Origin: Siphonodentalium dalli
Lineage: Eukaryota > Mollusca > Scaphopoda > Gadilida > Siphonodentaliidae
Assembly: GCA_032622095.1 (NCBI GenBank)
Contig: CP136065.1
Coordinates: forward strand, 65,091,031-65,155,030
Length of the DNA stretch: 64,000 nucleotides
Direction: 5' to 3'
The notes below the pieces were generated by a model. That model was not told the DNA's origin. It saw only the letters and a list, made by a program, of their open reading frames with translations, and searched no databases. Position numbers and translations under genes: made by a program. This document shows positions 47,517 to 59,060 of the stretch, one piece after another. Position 1 is the stretch's first letter. Every line of letters begins with the position of its first letter.

Positions 47517-48882
47517 GAGGCCGATCACGATCGGCAGATGTTTAACCCATCCCTTGGCGATAATAAATTGTTATGATCAGAATCATAATCGTTTAATGTT
47601 GAATTATAGAGTATACTGTTATGATCTAAAGTAGTATATGACAAATGTACATAATAACCAGTAATAACACAAATTATTGGAATGTATGAGTCAATATAGA
47701 AGGGTTAATATAACATCTAAACTCTAGAGCCTGTCACCACTACCATAGTGTAAGCAGTTCTATTCATGTTGTTGCAAATTGCCATGTGAGATATCAAAAT
47801 AATATAATTATTTATTTAATGGAAAAGGTTAAAAGACATGGAATGGGTAAAAGGGGTTAAATCACCTATATCTGCCCTGTTTGATCCAATGTAGTCCCAT
47901 CATCCAAGGACTTAGAGAGCTCCATTGGTCTAGTTAAATAAATTCACATGGCTAAGTTGTGGTTAAAAAGATAGCTAAATCAATTTATCCAATAATTCAC
48001 TTATCTGTGTCTTATACAGAGCTAACATATGAGGGCTATAAATAACTCTCAAAGCAATAAACTATATTGTCTTTTATCTTGCTCACAGAGAAGCAGGTAT
48101 TCATTAATTGTAAGTTACTTGGGTTATAATCTGGATAATTCTTAGTTTAAAAAGGGCCATATCTCTGGTATAACAAATTGGATCTAACCCATATTCAAAC
48201 TCGTTCTGTATTTTGAGTTGAGAAACTCACATACCAAATTTGGTTCCTATCAGATGAAAAATGGTTGATTTATCGAAGTACATGTATGTGTGAATTATAT
48301 GTCAAAGGACCATAACTCCATTAAATATCCGATCAAACCCATATTCGAACTCAATCTGTATGTTGGTCTGAGAAACTCATACACCAAATTTGGTTCCAAT
48401 CAGATAAAAAATGTTAGAGTTATGGCAGAATTAATGAATTCTAATTCGAAAAAGGGCCATAACTCCGTAAAAAAAACTCGGATCAAACCCATATTCGAAC
48501 TCAATCTGTATTTTGGGCCGAGAAACTCACATACCAAATTTGGTTCCGATCAGATAAAAAAAATTTGAGTTATGGCAGAATGTGTGAATTCTAAGTAAAA
48601 AAAGGGCCACAACTCTGTAAAAAAAAGTCGGATCAAACCCATATTCGAACTCGATCTGTATTTTGGGCTGAAAACCCCATATACAAATTTTGGTTTTGAT
48701 CAGGTAAAAAATGTTTGAGTTATCGCATTACACGTAAAGTGTCTACGGACGGACAGACAGACGGACAGACAGACGGACGGACAGACGGACGGACGGACGG
48801 ACGGACGGACGGACGGACGAACGACGAGTGGTCAATCCGGACGTTGACACTATGTGTACCATACTATGGTATGGGTACACAT
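47517..48882 (-). repeat. Family E element, reversed copy, with internal ~120-130-bp tandem units
   Basis: It starts with GAGGCCGATCACGATCGGCA and ends with ACCATACTATGGTATGGGTA, the reverse of the copy at 31757-33590. About five units in 48120-48730 carry AAAGGGCCATAACTC, ACCCATATTCGAACTC and CATACCAAATTTGGTTCC. A GGAC/AGAC microsatellite occupies about 48748-48825. Confidence 0.78.
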
Positions 48883-49099
48883 AAAAAAAACAGTTTCATG
48901 TTAAGGTAATGCAATACACCTTTACCAGACAGTCATGGGTTATTCCCTTTCCAATTCCAGAATTTGATGGATACTATACAAGTAGCGCAGGATTGCTCAG
49001 GGTCCGATTGTTTTTCTTTCGAAAATGTATTCTTGATGAGATTATTGTTGGCTTTTCAAAGAGACTGGTAAGCACCCACTCATACAAACATGTAATATT

Positions 49100-49549
49100 A
49101 CCGATCTAGAATTGAAACTCACTCAAATTCGTGCAGATAAATGGCTAGAAAAACTGAACTATATCCAAAAGCTACGAACTTACAGATTATACAAGAAAAT
49201 CTATGAAACTGAGAAATATATCAGTATGAACATTGACAATCACACCGATCGATCTTGGCTCAATTTCGTTGCGCAATACTTCCGCTGAGAATAGAAACTG
49301 GCTATTTTTCGAAATGAGAAAGTTGATGAACGAATTTGTACTCTGTGCGACCTGCAAGAAATAGAGGATGAAAGCCACTTTCTTTTGCGCTGCCCGCTGT
49401 CTCGGCTCCTGAATTTTATTCCCGTTGATATTACTATTACTGATGAAAATAATAATGACGCATTGACTGAAATAATTTCATATTCACGTCAGTTAGCAAA
49501 ATTCCTTTTTGATGCCTTTATGAAAAGAAAAAATAGTCTCTATAAATAA
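49100..49549 (+). pseudogene. LINE (non-LTR retrotransposon) ORF2 3' remnant with CCHC knuckle
   Basis: Translation in shifting frames gives a stretch with RADKWLEKLNYIQKLRTYRL, then RCAILPLRIETGYF. A frameshift leads to NEKVDERICTLCDLQEIEDE, SHFLLRCP, and a final KNSLYK stop. C-x2-C-x9-H-x4-C followed by CP is the zinc-knuckle usually found near the C-terminus of non-LTR reverse transcriptases. At least one frameshift or stop breaks it, and the catalytic domain is absent. The family within LINEs is not determined. Confidence 0.7.
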
Positions 49550-49688
49550 CTATTGGAATGGTAAACTCCATATTGTATATAATTGTTAACGATCACTCTC
49601 ATGATATATATGTGTTTTTCTATTGGAATGGTAAACTCCATATTGTATATAATTGTTAACGATCACTCTCATGATATATGTGTTTTTC
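49550..49688. repeat. 70-bp direct duplication after the LINE remnant
   Basis: CTATTGGAATGGTAAACTCC to TATGTGTTTTTC occurs twice in tandem, starting at 49550 and 49620. The second copy lacks two bases in the TATATA tract. It may be a 3' UTR repeat of the LINE. Confidence 0.92.
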
Positions 49689-49689
49689 C

Positions 49690-50640
49690 CGATATACAGA
49701 TACGGATGAACGATAATCCGAAGAATTTTCAATGCAATGCCTCTGAACATAACATCACACGCATGCAATTACATACTATAAGCGTGACTTATAGGCCCCA
49801 TGTGGCCGGGTGCAATATCATTATTTGTTTATGTAATATATTTATGTATTGTAGATGCACATGACACGTTAATAAAAGATTTTATACCATAATTGGCTAT
49901 GCTATTGTGTGTATAACACCTATTTTGTAAATTTCATCTTTCCACCCTACTGTGGGTATAAAGATTCCTACTATTGGTATAAATTTCTACTGTGGTGTAA
50001 ATGTTTCAACGACACTTTATGTGTTAAAAAGTTTATACCCATAGTAGAACGACCCGTCATTTGACTTCTGGCGACCTCGCTGTCGAAATTTAGCCCAATT
50101 TTTCGTCACGCCAGCTTCGCGAAGTAAATACACAATTGTTCTGACTCAAAACACTCTGAAATGCGATAAGTGGTCTAAACACAGAGATATATACTATCCA
50201 ATTCCATTTACTGTGTTTACTTGTCGAAAAATGATATATTAAAGTTAGTTTAACGATGTTTTATGCTAGATGCACCGACAAAGTACACGTTTTATATTGG
50301 TCGGCGACAGCTGTTGAAAATGTAAACAAAACAAACGCACGTGTTCGTCTGCCTTTCCGTGTTTAAAGCGAACGACGGCTTACATTTTGACAACAACCTA
50401 TAGATTGTTAATGGTATCTGCAATGTGGGAAATCTGAATGTGTGTTCATATCAGCTGACTGATGCCCAAGAAAGTGGCGGATCACCGAATTTCCTAGAAA
50501 TATGTATTACTACGCTTGACTCACATTCATGATAGCTTAACAGATTTGGGTCACTCGGTGCACATACATGTTAACAGTCACCAACAGAATAGCAATACAT
50601 TTACGAAGCGACATAAGAATAATAATTATGGTATAAACAA
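49690..50640. other. Intergenic stretch downstream of MCU, little recognised
   Basis: ACTGTGGGTATAAA-like motifs repeat around 49940-50045 and relate to the foldback at 50641. Otherwise no feature is seen. Confidence 0.45.
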
Positions 50641-50743
50641 AATACACCCATAGTAGCCGAGAATAACAAATTTTCACCACTCGTGGAATTGTGGTTTTCA
50701 CTCGTGGTGAATTTTTTTTATTCTCGGCTACTATGGGTGTATT
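50641..50743. repeat. Foldback of ~45-bp arms in the MCU 3' flank
   Basis: AATACACCCATAGTAGCCGA at the left pairs with TCGGCTACTATGGGTGTATT at the right. Inner TTTTCACCACTCGTGG pairs with CTCGTGGTGAA. A CT microsatellite follows at about 50752-50773. Confidence 0.85.
50717..50722 (-). other. Candidate MCU polyadenylation signal (AATAAA) inside a foldback
   Basis: On the minus strand AATAAA lies 66 bases after the MCU stop codon. It sits in one arm of the inverted repeat at 50641-50743. Use as the cleavage signal is inferred from spacing alone. Confidence 0.4.
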
Positions 50744-50787
50744 CTATATATCTCCCTCTCTCTCTCTCTCTCATAGTTAATGTTTAC

Positions 50788-50991
50788 CTATATATTATAA
50801 GGTTTCTTCTCTAATTCTTTCAAAGGTAGATGTACTTGTAGGGGGTCTCTCAGTCTCTCGAGATCCGATTCTGTTTGGAATATGGCATCTTTCAGTTGGT
50901 TATATTGACCAACGTCAAGCTTCTGCTTCTTGGCATTTTTATAGAAAGTTATCAGATATTGTCTGTCTTTGGCATCAGGGAATAAATATTC
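50788..50991 (-). CDS. MCU: Mitochondrial calcium uniporter MCU, C-terminal coiled-coil 2 exon with stop
   Basis: An acceptor TACTTTCTTTTCAG precedes 67 codons and a TAG stop. The peptide starts EYLFPDAKDRQYLITFYKNA, continues with VGQYNQLKDAIFQTESDLER, and ends LRDPLQVHLPL plus a short lysine-rich tail. The EY.FP.A.DRQYL and LRDPLQVHLPL segments are signatures of the matrix coiled coil 2 and C-terminus of MCU. A nearby in-frame ATG at 51009 lies in the intron side and is not the real boundary. Confidence 0.96.
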   Translation of the reverse strand, partial: EYLFPDAKDRQYLITFYKNAKKQKLDVGQYNQLKDAIFQTESDLERLRDPLQVHLPLKELEKKPYNI

Positions 50992-51033
50992 CTGAAAAGA
51001 AAGTATCATATATGAAATATAATACTAGTTTTA

Positions 51034-51270
51034 ATCCTTTCAATCAGGAGCTGCGCTGGTGCAGCATTAATGATCAAGTGCCAGTGCATTTTCTTATAAA
51101 TGTGTATATATAAGAGAATGCATTGGCTTACAAGGTCAAGTTAAATATTGTTAGGCCAATGTATTCTCTAATATATGCGAGGCTCCCTATGTGAGACTTG
51201 CATATATAAGAGAATGCATTGGCACAGGGTTTTCACAAAATTTCAGGAAGCCCCAGTCAATGAAGGTTAA
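51034..51270. mobile_element. Family A MITE in MCU intron
   Basis: It has AGGAGCTGCGCTGGTGCAGC at the left and GCCCCAGTCAATGAAGGTTAA at the right. Two hairpins with TATATATGCGAGGCTCCC-type arms lie between; the left hairpin is shortened. Confidence 0.8.
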
Positions 51271-51351
51271 ACACGGTTACACAACCAGAGGATTGTGTGG
51301 TTAAAATATCAAATGGTATACGGTGCCACAGCAGTCATGGAACCAAGATAC

Positions 51352-52260
51352 TAGGGTTGAAACGATTAATCGACTAGCTGTATTCGACGCTCAAATGTCA
51401 GAACGTCGACTCTGAATTTTGCCGTCAACTAGTCGGAACATAGTGTATTAGTTACATGTATAACATTTTCAAGATCGATTCCGGCATAAACGGTGTTAAC
51501 TGCGCGTAAGTTACGGTAAGTATAACGTTTGGTGGCACCCGGAATTGACAGTGTTACTAGTATAGACCCGACTATTAATTGAAAGAATGAAATTGACAAC
51601 ACAATGTCTCACTCGTCGTTTGAGGTCAAAGACATCACTGTGACATCATGGCAATGATTGATGCAGCTGTATTGTTTGTCGGAGACAGCTTTTATCTAGA
51701 CACTGTGTATATTTCAATTGATCTCGCACCATCGGGTTATGATGCGACGCTGTGTGAAGGTCGCTTAAGGTGACGTCATTGGTGCTACTGTATATAAATG
51801 ATACTGACATGAAGAACTGGCTATCGTATTCTACAACGTAGCCTATACTATAGGGCGTATTTAGTCGGAACATTTTATAGTGACACCGCTCGGCACCGGT
51901 TTATTGGTGATCACGTGACTAAACGAAATCTCGAACGCTGATATTAAATTTAAAACCTGTATAAATGATCGTGTTTCTAATCATTATCCACCACAGGTCT
52001 AATTATATAATTACATTCAGTGTGTTGGATAAATATCAAGATGTTTACTGTATTATTTCCCAAATAAATTGGTGTCTGCAGGGAAATGCGCTACGCAATA
52101 GACCGTCATTGCATCAGTCATCAGTGTACGCCACATATGATGAATTTTCCGTACCATGTTATGTTTGAAAGTTTTGATATCGGGTACCGACTAGTCGACG
52201 CAACGCGACTTTTGGGCCTCGACTAGTCGACTTTGAAATTCACTAGTTGTTTCAACTCTA
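51352..52260. mobile_element. Non-autonomous hAT element with perfect 8-bp target duplication
   Basis: Ends are TAGGGTTGAAACGATTAATC and CACTAGTTGTTTCAACTCTA. CAAGATAC flanks both sides (51344-51351 and 52261-52268). Subterminal CGACTAGTCGA motifs repeat. At 909 bp with no transposase frame it is non-autonomous. It lies in an MCU intron. Confidence 0.92.
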
Positions 52261-52468
52261 CAAGATACGGTCTCACCACAGTTATAAATGCATAATAACC
52301 CCAGTTACTTGGTCAATTACTTAGGGAAGCACAAAATTAATGTGTCAATGACACTGTAGCTCAACTTGGATGGGGGATAATTTCATGTGTTACAGTCAAT
52401 AGAGCAATTAGGAATGCAGAAAGTATAAACGGCTAAGTAATACTAGAAGTCAACATGAAGAGATATAA

Positions 52469-53212
52469 TCTCATATATATTTTGAAGACCTCTGTTTGTC
52501 TGTCTGTCTGTCTGTATGTCTGTCATTTATACAAATCTACGATTCTCGACCGATCGGGACGAAACTTGGTACGTGTGTGTAGTTTGACCAGGTGGTCGAC
52601 GTTGTCGTATTGGCGAGCCCGTGCGGCGCCCGCTTCGCGCATGCGCAGACGAGATCTCGGAAACGGTTGGAGCTATCGACTTGAAATTTGCTATGTGAAT
52701 GTATCTTGCCCCGGATACAAATTTTATCGGGTCGCCGAGCCCGTGCGACGCCAGCTTCGCGCATGCGCAGATGAGATCTCGGAAACGGGTGGAGCTATCG
52801 ACTTGAAATTTGCTATGTGAATGTATCTTGCCCCGGATACGAATTTTATCGGGTCGCCGAGCCCATGCGACGCCAGCTTCGCGCATGCGCAGACGAGATC
52901 TCGGAAACGGGTGGAGCTATCGACTTGAAATTTGGTATGTGAATGTATCTTGCCCCGGATACGAATTTTATCGGGTCGCCGAGCCCATGCGACGCCAGCT
53001 TCGCGCATGCGCAGACGAAATCTCGGAAACGGGTGGAGCTATCGACTTGAAATTTGGTATGTGAATGTATCTTGCCCCGGATACGAATTTTATCGGGTCG
53101 CCGAGCCCGTGCGACGCCAGCTTCGCGCATGCGCAGACGAGATCTCGGAAACGGGTGGAGCTATCGACTTTGGTTTTTGAATAGCCCGGACAACGTCGGG
53201 CTCATCGGCTAG
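52469..53212 (+). mobile_element. Non-autonomous Helitron carrying a 122-bp tandem repeat
   Basis: It starts TCTCATATATATTTTG after an A, then a TCTG microsatellite. It ends with a GCCCGGACAACGTCGGGC hairpin (53184-53201), seven bases, and CTAG followed by T. TC start, hairpin, CTRR end and A/T insertion site are the Helitron pattern. No Rep/helicase is present. Confidence 0.8.
52614..53170. repeat. 122-bp tandem repeat, about 4.6 copies
   Basis: The unit includes GCCAGCTTCGCGCATGCGCA, GAGATCTCGGAAACGGGTGG and CTTGCCCCGGATACGAATTT. Spacing is 122 bp (frames recur at 52724/52846 and 52810/52932). It is much richer in GC and CpG than its surroundings. The overlapping 84-121-aa frames are artefacts. 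Confidence 0.93.
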
Positions 53213-53815
53213 TGATATATAAAGTGATTTCCAAGATGGCTGCCGACAGCCATGTTTTTCAATGAAACATTTGATTGCTCCCATCTAGAGGTCACTGAAA
53301 AGATCCATATAAGTTTGATGATCGGATGAGGGATGTGGTCTGTAGATTGTGCCAAAGGATTTAGTCATGCAAAGAGTAAAATCCAAGATGGCTGCTGGTG
53401 GCCATGTTTTTAATCGAAAAATGTTCAAATTTGATCCTAAACATGCATTTCAATTCTCAAAACAATTCTCCAATAAATGAGGGCTGCAGGGTCTATCGAT
53501 GGATACAAATTAGAAATCCAAAATGGCGGCCATGTTTTTTAACTAATTTCGGTAAAAATAGGAGGCTCCCATCTAGAGGTCACCCCAAAGATCCATATGA
53601 AGTTTGGTGACAATCGGAAAAGAGATATGACCAAGGGTACGGAAATTGTTAAAGGATGGATGCACAGATGATGGACGCCAACCTATGGCAATAGTTCAAA
53701 CATGACTTCATCAAGTAACTTGACTCAAGTTTGAGCTAATAATTACCGAGAGCCAGATTTGGGGCCGAACCAAATTCAAGGGATTAGTCTTGGAGGAAGT
53801 GCATTGTGCTGTTCC

Positions 53816-53963
53816 CAAGCCTTGAAATATTGTGTCTGTCATTTGCAGAATGAGGTCCCCAGAGAGTGAATTTAGTGATCCTAGCCCGCTATGCGGGGTA
53901 GCATCACTAAAATCACCCTCTGGGGACCTCATTCTGCAAATGACAGACACTATTTCAGGCTTG
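53816..53963. mobile_element. Family B single palindrome (148 bp) in MCU intron
   Basis: CAAGCCTTGAAATATTGTGT at the left pairs with GACACTATTTCAGGCTTG. Inside are CATTTGCAGAATGAGGTCCC and the mirror CCTCATTCTGCAAATGACAG. Same subtype as 37371-37513. Confidence 0.88.
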
Positions 53964-54206
53964 AACACCGACGTGTGTGAAAATTTGGACCGATTTTAAA
54001 ACTTATTCTATATTGAAGGACAAAGATCTCAATATGCCATTCCGATCGATACATGGACATATCGATAAGAAATGAGAATTTGTTCACGCTCAATGAAGCA
54101 AGCACATTTGAAGCAATGAACACTCATACTGAGTCATACCTCCATAAATCTGATATACATATATTTTTTAAATGTTTACAAAGCATAAATTGTCATGGTT
54201 ACATAC

Positions 54207-54410
54207 CCGTTTGGTGGTTACAAAGTAAGCATACATTGCGATGGTAGTGCCATAGGTAACGAAATAGGTTACAGGTTCCATAATATCCCAGGAGTACTCC
54301 CACCATGTGAGTCGAGCGAGTACGCCAAACTGCACTCCCATCATGCCCAGTCCTAACCATGTCAAGGCTGATGTTCTCTTCTCTGCATATGCTGCCAAGT
54401 CGGACTTTGT
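54207..54410 (-). CDS. MCU: Mitochondrial calcium uniporter MCU, pore exon (TM1, DIME motif, TM2)
   Basis: An acceptor ATATACAG precedes 204 bases (68 codons, phase 0 at both ends), with donor GTATGT. The peptide begins [21 protein letters not shown] hydrophobic TM1 follows, then [20 protein letters not shown] and a second hydrophobic segment ending [14 protein letters not shown] holds the Asp and Glu that form the Ca2+ selectivity filter in known uniporters, so the copy looks functional at its key residues. An in-frame ATG near the acceptor gives a 76-aa open frame, but the protein homology continues upstream of it to the splice site. Confidence 0.96.
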
Positions 54411-54464
54411 CTGTATATCATAGATAAATGAGCTTAATAATACATGTAATAACGGATAGTTTTA

Positions 54465-54677
54465 CAGTAATTCCCTAAATAGTCGACTCCTTAACCACAA
54501 CAGAATTATGGGTAACTTTTCAGGATTTAGTCGGAAATATGGCTTGTTGCCATTCATCGGAAAGCTCTCAGTGAGAGCTTTCCGATGAATGGCAACAAGC
54601 CATATTTCCGATTAAATCCTGAAAAGTTACCCATAATTCTACTGTGGTTAAGATGTCGATTAATTAGGGCATTACTG
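54465..54677. mobile_element. Family C palindromic MITE (213 bp) with TA flanks, in MCU intron
   Basis: It runs CAGTAATTCCCTAAATAGTC to TAGGGCATTACTG, flanked by TA. Exactly the same length as the copy at 41780. Confidence 0.9.
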
Positions 54678-54678
54678 T

Positions 54679-56838
54679 ATATACCAGTAGCACATAAATG
54701 GACACAAGGCCCTCAAAGAGGGTTCATGCGAAATAACAAAAAAGTCTGTAAAACACCTATCATCAACAAGTGTATGAAAATATATATTTTAGTGGGATAG
54801 CTAGAGTCACCCTCTGAATAGGTCTAAATTGCTATGGGAGACCTAGTATCAGATTGAAGCTCCCCAGTTGATGTTGGTGACATTCACCCATTAGTCACCT
54901 CATTTATGCATATTATCTTCTGCAAATTAGGGGATATAGAAACTGAACAGAAGGGGAAAAGTAACTAAAAAAAATGTTAATTTAAGACTATAGATACTTC
55001 CCAGAAGATAAGGCCTAAGCAGAATGAGGTGCTCAGAGGGTGAATTTGGTGATGCCAGAGATAAATGAATTAATAGATATTGGTTATTTATAGAGGTCGG
55101 TTAATTATTCTACTTTTGTCAGCTGCTATGTATATCAAAATCTAACTTGTGTTTTATGCATGCTATAACTATTATAACTTGTGCAACTAGCATTTATTCA
55201 AGAAAACATGTGCTTGTGTTGTTTACTGATGTAATAGCTGTCAAACTATTGAAATCTTAGATGCACGCATCGAGAAATGGACCAAGCATGCAGCAAGTGA
55301 TGCAGGAGTTCTTTGTTCCCACAGTTAATCCATGTACTGTAGAAAAATACCTTGAGCCATGTTTTAGACTCCAATGACCAACCAGGCAGCATGAAATCTA
55401 ATCAGAGGACATAGTAATTAGTATGTAGACAATAAACTGTAGACTATCTATATATATACAATTAGTGGGGGGGATAGTTGCAAAATCGTTCACTTTGTGA
55501 TAGAAGCGCCAAACTTTCAGAGTTTGTTAAGTAGTTGGTGAGTATCACTAAACTGGCTGGTTCCAGATTTTGGAGGTCACCTTGACCTTCAATTTGACCT
55601 TGACCTTTTTGAAAATCTCAGTTTTTGGGTTGGGTGGTTTATGCCATCCTCTTCTTGTGAAAATCGCATCTTCTCACAGTTTTCTCAATACAGTTATAGT
55701 TGGGAGGTGACTACGGTTCATTTGGGCCAAAACATATCTAAATTTTCATAAGATGGCCGCCAATATGGCCGCCGGAAGTTGAAAATATGACAATTTTTCA
55801 CAAATATCTTCTAGTTCAATTCATGCTGTTTGAAACTGGTTGAGTAATGCAACTTTATTTTGTGTTTTGTATATTAACCGATCATTGGAGCAATTAAATA
55901 TGCAATTATTGTGGTCCTAGCCCCTTCCAATCCCTCAAAACTTCGATTTTACAGGATGCGGTATAAAATTTTACAAAAAATCACAATTGGGATTCTAGTC
56001 ATATTTCAACAAGAAATGAACATAACTTTGTAATGTAAGTGAGGCATATCATTACCTATGAATATTCCAAATCACTGGAACCAAAATTCTTACTTTGGCT
56101 CAAAATGGCTGCCAATATGGCCGCCAAAATATGGAAAATGGTAAATATTACACCAGCGTCTCCTGCAATCATTTGCAAGTTGTGGTTGATGTATAAAATT
56201 GGCAATTATGCATTCTATACATTGAATACTAACATGTCTGATGCACCATGGTTAATTGTTACTATTGTCACCACTGACATCGTCAAAAATATTGGACTTT
56301 TCTCTCAAAAACTTGACATAAATATTGGCAAAAATTCACTTTTCAGGTTTGGACCATTTTTTCAGGTAAAATGTAACTATCTTTGGATTGAAAGGTTTTT
56401 ATTGTTTTGGTCTATCTTAAATGTGTCTCACTACGGTGTTTATAGACCAAATTGCTCAAGATGGCTTCCAAAATGGCAACCAAATTTGTAAAATGTTAAT
56501 TTTTTACATATATCCCGAACATTCTCTGCATTATCCGAAAATGTAGCAAAATGTGACTCACTTGGTTATTATACGTGTTAGTTAATTAACTGACAACTAA
56601 ATGTTCTATTCTGGTTGTCCCACTTCCGTATGGGGCAAAATAAATTCATTTTAAAGTATGTAATTTTGCTGAGCACCTCTTTTGTGATTTTGGCCATAGT
56701 TATTGAAAGGAAATGGGCAGAACTTTGAGACAGAATTGAGATGGACCATAATATTTGGCTATTCTGGTCCATTATGCTAAGAAAATGTCAACTGAATACA
56801 GTGTGGATGCCAAGATCGTAGCCAGGGAGTTACTCTAT
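54679..56838. other. MCU intron sequence with a diffuse repeat
   Basis: A partial family B arm lies at 55015-55060 (CAGAATGAGGTGCTCAGAGG). Three diverged segments with AAATGGCTGCCAATATGGCC-like wording (about 55740, 56100, 56455) suggest an old tandem repeat. The 150-aa frame at 56039 lies inside it and is not protein-like. Confidence 0.45.
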
Positions 56839-58315
56839 GATCATACGTGAGGTGAATAGGTATACAGTGATTTATTGTATGTCATGACTTATGTGAATAG
56901 GTATACAATGAGTGACTATATGGTTATGAGTGGGTTGTCCATTGTAAGATCTATGTATACAAGGAGATGTCATGGTCAGGTGTGAGGTGAATCGGTATGC
57001 ATGGAGTGACTGTATAGTGTATGATTGTGTATATCCAGGTGTGCCTGTATGGGCATTGGTGTGGTGTATGGATATAGCTACATGGTCATCTATGTGTTGA
57101 TTATGTATATATGGAGTGACTCTAAGGTCATGGGTGTGATGTACATGTGTTGTCTGTATGATCATGAATGGGTGTGTTGGTAAATAGGGTGTGATTTGAT
57201 GGTTACGGGTAATGTGTATAGGTATACATGGAATGACTGTACGGACATGATTGAATATGATTACCTGGAGTAAGCTTGGTGGACATTGTCAAGTGTGTGA
57301 GTATATAGGGAGTGTCTTTGTGGTAACGGGTGGGATGCATATTTATATATCTTATGGATGTATTATCATTGGTTGGTGTATAGGGATTAGCTCTATTATC
57401 ATGGATGGCATGTATGATTATACAGTGAATTGCTGAATTGTCATGTGTGAGGTGTATATGCAAGTATGGATTGTTTGGGTGGTTGTGTGTATATCTGGAA
57501 GGGCTGAATTGCCATTAGTGAGGTTTACTTGTATGCTTGGAGTGAATCTATGGTCTAGGGTGGGCTGTATATGTATATTGAGTGGTTATATGACTATGTG
57601 TGTCGATATAGGTATACAGGTAGTGAATGTATGGTCAATGGTGAGATGAGTACATGTAGGTATACAAGTAGTGACAGTATGGTCATAAATATAATGGACA
57701 TCTATACAGGGGGTGACTATTAAAATGGTCATGTGTCAGGCGTATGAGTATACCTGGTGTTCCTGTTTGGTGACTCGTGGCGGTATGGTCATGTGTAGGT
57801 TATATCAGTATACACATGTGTTGCTTTTTGTCATGGGCAAGGGATATGTGTATATAGCAAGTGGCTATATGGCCATGGATAAAGTGCATATGCATACATG
57901 GAGTGACTATACTGACATGGCTGGGATGTATTAGTATATATTGAGTGACTATGCGGCTATGGTGTGACAAATAGGGATACAGGGAGTGACATGGCCAATG
58001 TTGAGGTGAATATGTATGCAAGGATTGACCATGGTCGTGTATGAATGTTTTGAATAGGTACACACGGTGTGACTATATGGCCATAGGTCAGGTACCATTG
58101 GTGAAGGTATGTGTATGAAGCGAATGGCTATATGGCCATTGGTGAGGTGCATATGTATACCCGGAGTGACTTTATGGTCATTGTTTATGTATATATTGAT
58201 TGTCTATTTGACCACGTGTTTGGTGAATATGTATACAGGGGATGACCTTATGGCCAATGGTGAGCTGAATGGGTATACAAGGAATGACTATATAGTTATC
58301 GGTCATGTTTAGAAG
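56839..58315. repeat. Degenerate minisatellite, ~1.5 kb
   Basis: Diverged units recur with GAATAGGTATACA, GGAGTGACTATATGG, TCATGGGTGAGGTG. Spacing is irregular, roughly 45-65 bases. Open frames on both strands are artefacts of a stop-poor repeat. Confidence 0.8.
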
Positions 58316-58339
58316 TATCCCCGGTGTGCCTGTATCGTG

Positions 58340-58650
58340 ACGCGTGGCTGTAAATCTGTCTATCTGTCTGTTTGCATTTTTTCTCCCAGACCCCGGGACC
58401 GATTTCAACCAAATTTGATGTGGTGACTCGGGGTACCCCAGCAGATGTTATGATGGTGTAAGTTTTTCAAATTTTGATTTAAAAAAAAAAAATTGGGGGT
58501 TAAATTTTGTTGTTTAATTTTAAATTAATTTCTTTTCTTTTTTTTAAAATCAAAAATATTAAATAATCAAAAAGTGTTCTGAGTGCACAAAAGGGCTGCA
58601 GGCCCCTCCGACGCTGAATAAAGGCTCCCAAAGGGAGCCTGTTTCAGATA
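58340..58650 (+). mobile_element. Probable Helitron fragment
   Basis: TCTGTCTATCTGTCTG is followed by CCGGGACCGATTTCAACCAA. The stretch ends with a GGCTCCCAAAGGGAGCC hairpin and TGTTTCAGATAC. The latter matches GCCTGTTTCAGCTAG at the 46.1-kb Helitron end with the CTAG mutated. Ends are uncertain. Confidence 0.4.
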
Positions 58651-59060
58651 CTTTCAGATAAAGTGATTACATTTCATCTCGCCTTCAAGGTTTTATTACA
58701 CCAATTTTACAAGATGTTGAATATGGACATAATGTCTGCTTTTGTATTACGTCAAATATTTACAATTATACATAAACAAGCTGATGTGAAAATTGTCGCA
58801 CGTGAAATTGGACCCACCCATATTCTTCCCGGGATTAACGTAGGCTACGTACCAAATTTGAGTCGGAAAGGTCAAGAAAAATGCCTATATGAGCGAGGTC
58901 AAGGACACAGTCGCAGATGAAATTGGACCCACCCATATTGTTCCCGGGATCAAAGTAGGCCTTCATACCACATTTGAGTCAGATCAGTCAAGCAGTTTTC
59001 GAGTCTATAACACACACAAACACACATACATACAGACAGAAGTTCCAAATTATATAATAG
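58651..59060. repeat. Short tandem pair and probable element end
   Basis: GAAATTGGACCCACCCATAT occurs at about 58804 and 58919 (115-bp spacing) with the CCCGGGAT motif after each. It ends near an ACACACAAACACACATACAT tract and ATTATATAATAGATA. Looks like a repeat-derived frame, not a gene. Confidence 0.5.

Larger units (their letters stand above)
52349..53735. mobile_element. Family D-like element hosting a Helitron
   Basis: The left end (GTCAATGACACTGTAGCTCA, ACTTGG) matches the reversed right end and flank of the 27.6-29.6 kb element. The right end reads AACTTGACTCAAGTTTGAGCT. The right half (53220-53735) carries the CAAGATGGCTGC and GGCCATGTTTTT units of that family. The middle is replaced by the Helitron. 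Confidence 0.6.

Noticed and set aside
52455-53180. Overlapping 75-121-aa frames on both strands
   Set aside because: They are translations of the 122-bp tandem repeat inside the Helitron.
56039-56491. 150-aa + strand open frame, the second longest in the window
   Set aside because: It lies in a diffuse repeat within an MCU intron and reads repeat-derived AANMAAKIW-type peptide; no domain seen.
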